Source of the DNA: Spirochaetaceae bacterium
GTDB taxonomy: Bacteria; Spirochaetota; Spirochaetia; Treponematales; Breznakiellaceae
Direction: 5' to 3'
Length of the DNA stretch: 7,392 nt
NCBI GenBank assembly: GCA_031255395.1
Contig: JAIRSQ010000051.1
Location: forward strand, 1 to 7,392
Each line of letters starts with the position of its first letter. The stretch's first letter is position 1. The notes beneath the pieces are model-generated. The model made no database searches. It was not told where the DNA came from and saw nothing but the letters and a program-made list of their open reading frames with translations. Of the stretch, positions 6,127 through 7,392 are shown piece by piece. The position numbers and the translations under genes are program-made.

Positions 6127-6916
6127 AAATCTGTCGGTAGTGTTTTCTCCGAACACGCCGGACGAAAACGCCGCTCTAAAAAATATAAATCTAAATGCCG
6201 GCCGCGGCGAATTCATAACTATCATCGGGTCTAACGGCGCGGGCAAGTCAACTTTGTACAACGCCATAGCCGGAACATACCCGCCTGCCGGCGGCACGAT
6301 TTATTTGCGCGATAACGGGAATTGGCAGGATATTACCCGCGAACCGGAATACCGTCGCGCCAGGCGCATAGGCCGAATATTCCAGAACCCCGTTCTGGGC
6401 ACGGCAGGAAATATGTCCGTCGAAGACAATATGCTGATATGCAGAAAAAAAGGCTACAAGAGCCTGCGAATCAGCCTGAACCGCAAGCTACGCGAAGAAT
6501 TCAGAGAGCGTCTCCGAGAACTCGACATGGGGCTGGAAAGCCGCATGACAGACAATGTCGGCCTGCTGTCCGGCGGCCAGCGCCAAGCGCTAGCGCTGTT
6601 GATGACAGTCATGTCCCGTCCGGCCTTGCTCCTCCTAGACGAGCACACAGCGGCGCTGGACCCGCGCAATGCCGGAATCGTGATGGAATTGACGCTGCGT
6701 TTCGCTGCGCAATACGGCCTGACCGTGATGATGATAACCCACAACATGACACACGCCATACGGTACGGCAACCGCCTTTTGATGATGGACAGCGGAGAAA
6801 TCATCCTCGATATGGACAATGCCCAAAAAGAAAAACTCACCGCAAGCGACATCGTTGAACGCTTTCGCGCCATTAAACGCAGGGAACTTGCAAACGATGA
6901 AATGCTGCTAAGTTAG
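6113..6916 (+). CDS. ABC importer ATP-binding protein, TrpZ-like (COG1101 type)
   Basis: This 267-residue cytoplasmic ATPase drives the importer made with the preceding permease. All motor motifs are intact: Walker A GSNGAGKST (39-47), Q-loop Q91 in IFQNP, signature LSGGQRQ (152-158), Walker B LLLLDEHT (172-179) with catalytic E177, D-loop ALDP (181-184) and switch H210 in ITHNM. DEHTAALDP is typical of this ATPase group. The ATG lies inside the end of the permease gene (14-base overlap) with only a weak ribosome site, suggesting translational coupling. The C-terminal part after about 232 is charged and ends in MLLS. The gene converges on the Xre regulator gene 63 bases away. The protein looks fully functional, which argues that the importer is still used despite the missing neighbouring binding protein. 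Confidence 0.93.
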   Translation: MIKIENLSVVFSPNTPDENAALKNINLNAGRGEFITIIGSNGAGKSTLYNAIAGTYPPAGGTIYLRDNGNWQDITREPEYRRARRIGRIFQNPVLGTAGNMSVEDNMLICRKKGYKSLRISLNRKLREEFRERLRELDMGLESRMTDNVGLLSGGQRQALALLMTVMSRPALLLLDEHTAALDPRNAGIVMELTLRFAAQYGLTVMMITHNMTHAIRYGNRLLMMDSGEIILDMDNAQKEKLTASDIVERFRAIKRRELANDEMLLS

Positions 6917-6921
6917 GGCAT

Positions 6922-6964
6922 AAAAAAGCCCTCTGCCATGGTTATCCGCGGTCCTCGCAAGGGC
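6922..6964 (-). terminator. Rho-independent terminator-like hairpin of the Xre gene
   Basis: GCAAGGGC (6957-6964) pairs with GCCCTCTGC (6928-6936) with one bulged base, around a 20-base loop containing CCGCGG. Read on the minus strand it is followed by six T residues (plus-strand A 6922-6927), as expected of a terminator placed after the Xre stop at 6980. On the plus strand no T-tract follows, so it would not stop the importer operon efficiently. The large loop makes it a moderate candidate. Confidence 0.5.
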
Positions 6965-6979
6965 AATCCGACTGTTATT

Positions 6980-7315
6980 TTATGACAGATACCGTTTACG
7001 CAAATTCTCGAGCGACTGGTTCACAAGTCCGTTTATCGTCGTTGCGGCCTCAGACGTGAAACGGGTGATGACTTCGGCAACATCGTCAGACGGGGGAGTT
7101 TCCCGTTTAAAAAACTCAAATACCTCAATGTTAAGCGCTGACGCAAGATTCGCCATGGTATCAGAAGAAATCCAGCGCTTTCCCGTCTCTACATCACTGA
7201 TAAAATTCGGTGAAATATCCACCATTTCCGCCAATTTAGCCTGAGACAACCCCCTTAAACAACGATACCGCTTCAAATTTGCTCCTAAAACGGAGCGAAG
7301 TTCGTTTTCAGTCAT
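6980..7315 (-). CDS. Xre-family helix-turn-helix transcriptional regulator
   Basis: This 111-residue protein is a small DNA-binding repressor type. Residues 11-67 form a five-helix HTH_3 domain; LSQAKLAEMVDISPNFISDVETGKR (23-47) contains the helix-turn-helix, and the GLSQ and ETGKR signatures are classic. Residues 76-108 form a likely amphipathic helix that may mediate dimer formation. The opening MTENELRSVLGANLKRYR looks like that of other spirochaete Xre proteins, which supports ATG 7315. However, its ribosome site is poor (GAAGG only one base away). A TTG at codon 14, preceded by AGGAG five bases upstream, is an alternative start but would clip the first helix. No toxin, methylase or phage gene is beside it here, so its targets are unknown; a palindrome upstream suggests self-control. 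Confidence 0.9.
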   Translation of the reverse strand: MTENELRSVLGANLKRYRCLRGLSQAKLAEMVDISPNFISDVETGKRWISSDTMANLASALNIEVFEFFKRETPPSDDVAEVITRFTSEAATTINGLVNQSLENLRKRYLS

Positions 7316-7372
7316 GCCTTCAATTAAATCGGCGTTTCATCATTGTTGCAAAGTTCTATTATTTCATGATGA

Positions 7373-7391
7373 TAATCGCTGTAAGCGATTA
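7373..7391. promoter_or_regulatory. 19-bp palindrome, candidate Xre operator
   Basis: TAATCGCT and AGCGATTA are perfect inverted arms around GTA. The site lies 58-76 bases upstream of the Xre start, at the place expected for its promoter. A weak CTTACA and TAATAG pair (spacer 18) on the minus strand would put the -35 box inside the palindrome. Xre repressors usually bind such short palindromes as dimers. The window ends one base later, so any second copy is not visible. Confidence 0.45.
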
Positions 7392-7392
7392 C

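Noticed and set aside
6915..6932. AGGGC/GCCCT hairpin with an A-rich loop after the importer ATPase stop
   Set aside because: Five base pairs and no following T-tract on the plus strand, so it is not a credible terminator for the importer operon.
6980..7392. Toxin-antitoxin or restriction-modification locus around the Xre gene
   Set aside because: No partner toxin, methylase or endonuclease gene is within the window; the right edge prevents further judgement.

Overview
The window reads as ordinary chromosomal DNA of a bacterium, most likely a spirochaete of the Treponema group, possibly a gut or termite-gut lineage. That placement is inference. It rests on the style of the short Xre regulator, the HlyC/CorC-type CBS protein without a membrane domain, the TrpYZ-like importer and the moderate base composition. 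No rRNA, tRNA, insertion sequence, phage gene or CRISPR array was seen.

Layout. Positions 1-1184 (minus strand) hold the first 394 codons of trpE, anthranilate synthase component I, cut by the window edge; no stop codon is in view. A 127-bp divergent promoter region (1185-1311) separates it from a rightward cluster at 1312-4975. That cluster encodes a soluble CBS-pair/CorC-HlyC protein, an MscS-family mechanosensitive channel with a signal peptide and extra membrane segments, a DEDDh 3'-5' exonuclease, and a YqeC-like P-loop protein (the accessory protein of selenium-dependent molybdenum hydroxylases). Gaps are 50 bp and 9 bp, then a 1-bp overlap, so the cluster is probably one operon with translational coupling at its end.

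Positions 4976-5199 form the longest non-coding stretch. It starts with a strong promoter-like sequence (TTGACA, then TATAGAAT) and continues as a leader of about 175 nt. The leader has nested long-range complementary arms and a final hairpin over the ribosome binding site. The same stretch contains what looks like a frameshifted signal-peptide start, perhaps the relic of a substrate-binding-protein gene. These two readings compete and are reported separately.

Positions 5200-6916 encode the permease and ATPase of a TrpXYZ-like (COG4120/COG1101-type) ABC importer, overlapping by 14 bp. The substrate-binding protein normally encoded beside them is absent from the window. A convergent Xre-family regulator lies at 6980-7315 (minus strand). 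It has a terminator-like hairpin after its stop and a near-perfect 19-bp palindrome upstream that may be its operator.

Together: both edges of the window may touch tryptophan metabolism (trpE; a possible tryptophan/aromatic importer), but the importer's substrate cannot be read from sequence. The central operon mixes envelope or osmotic functions with an exonuclease and a molybdoenzyme maturation factor, with no evident shared pathway.
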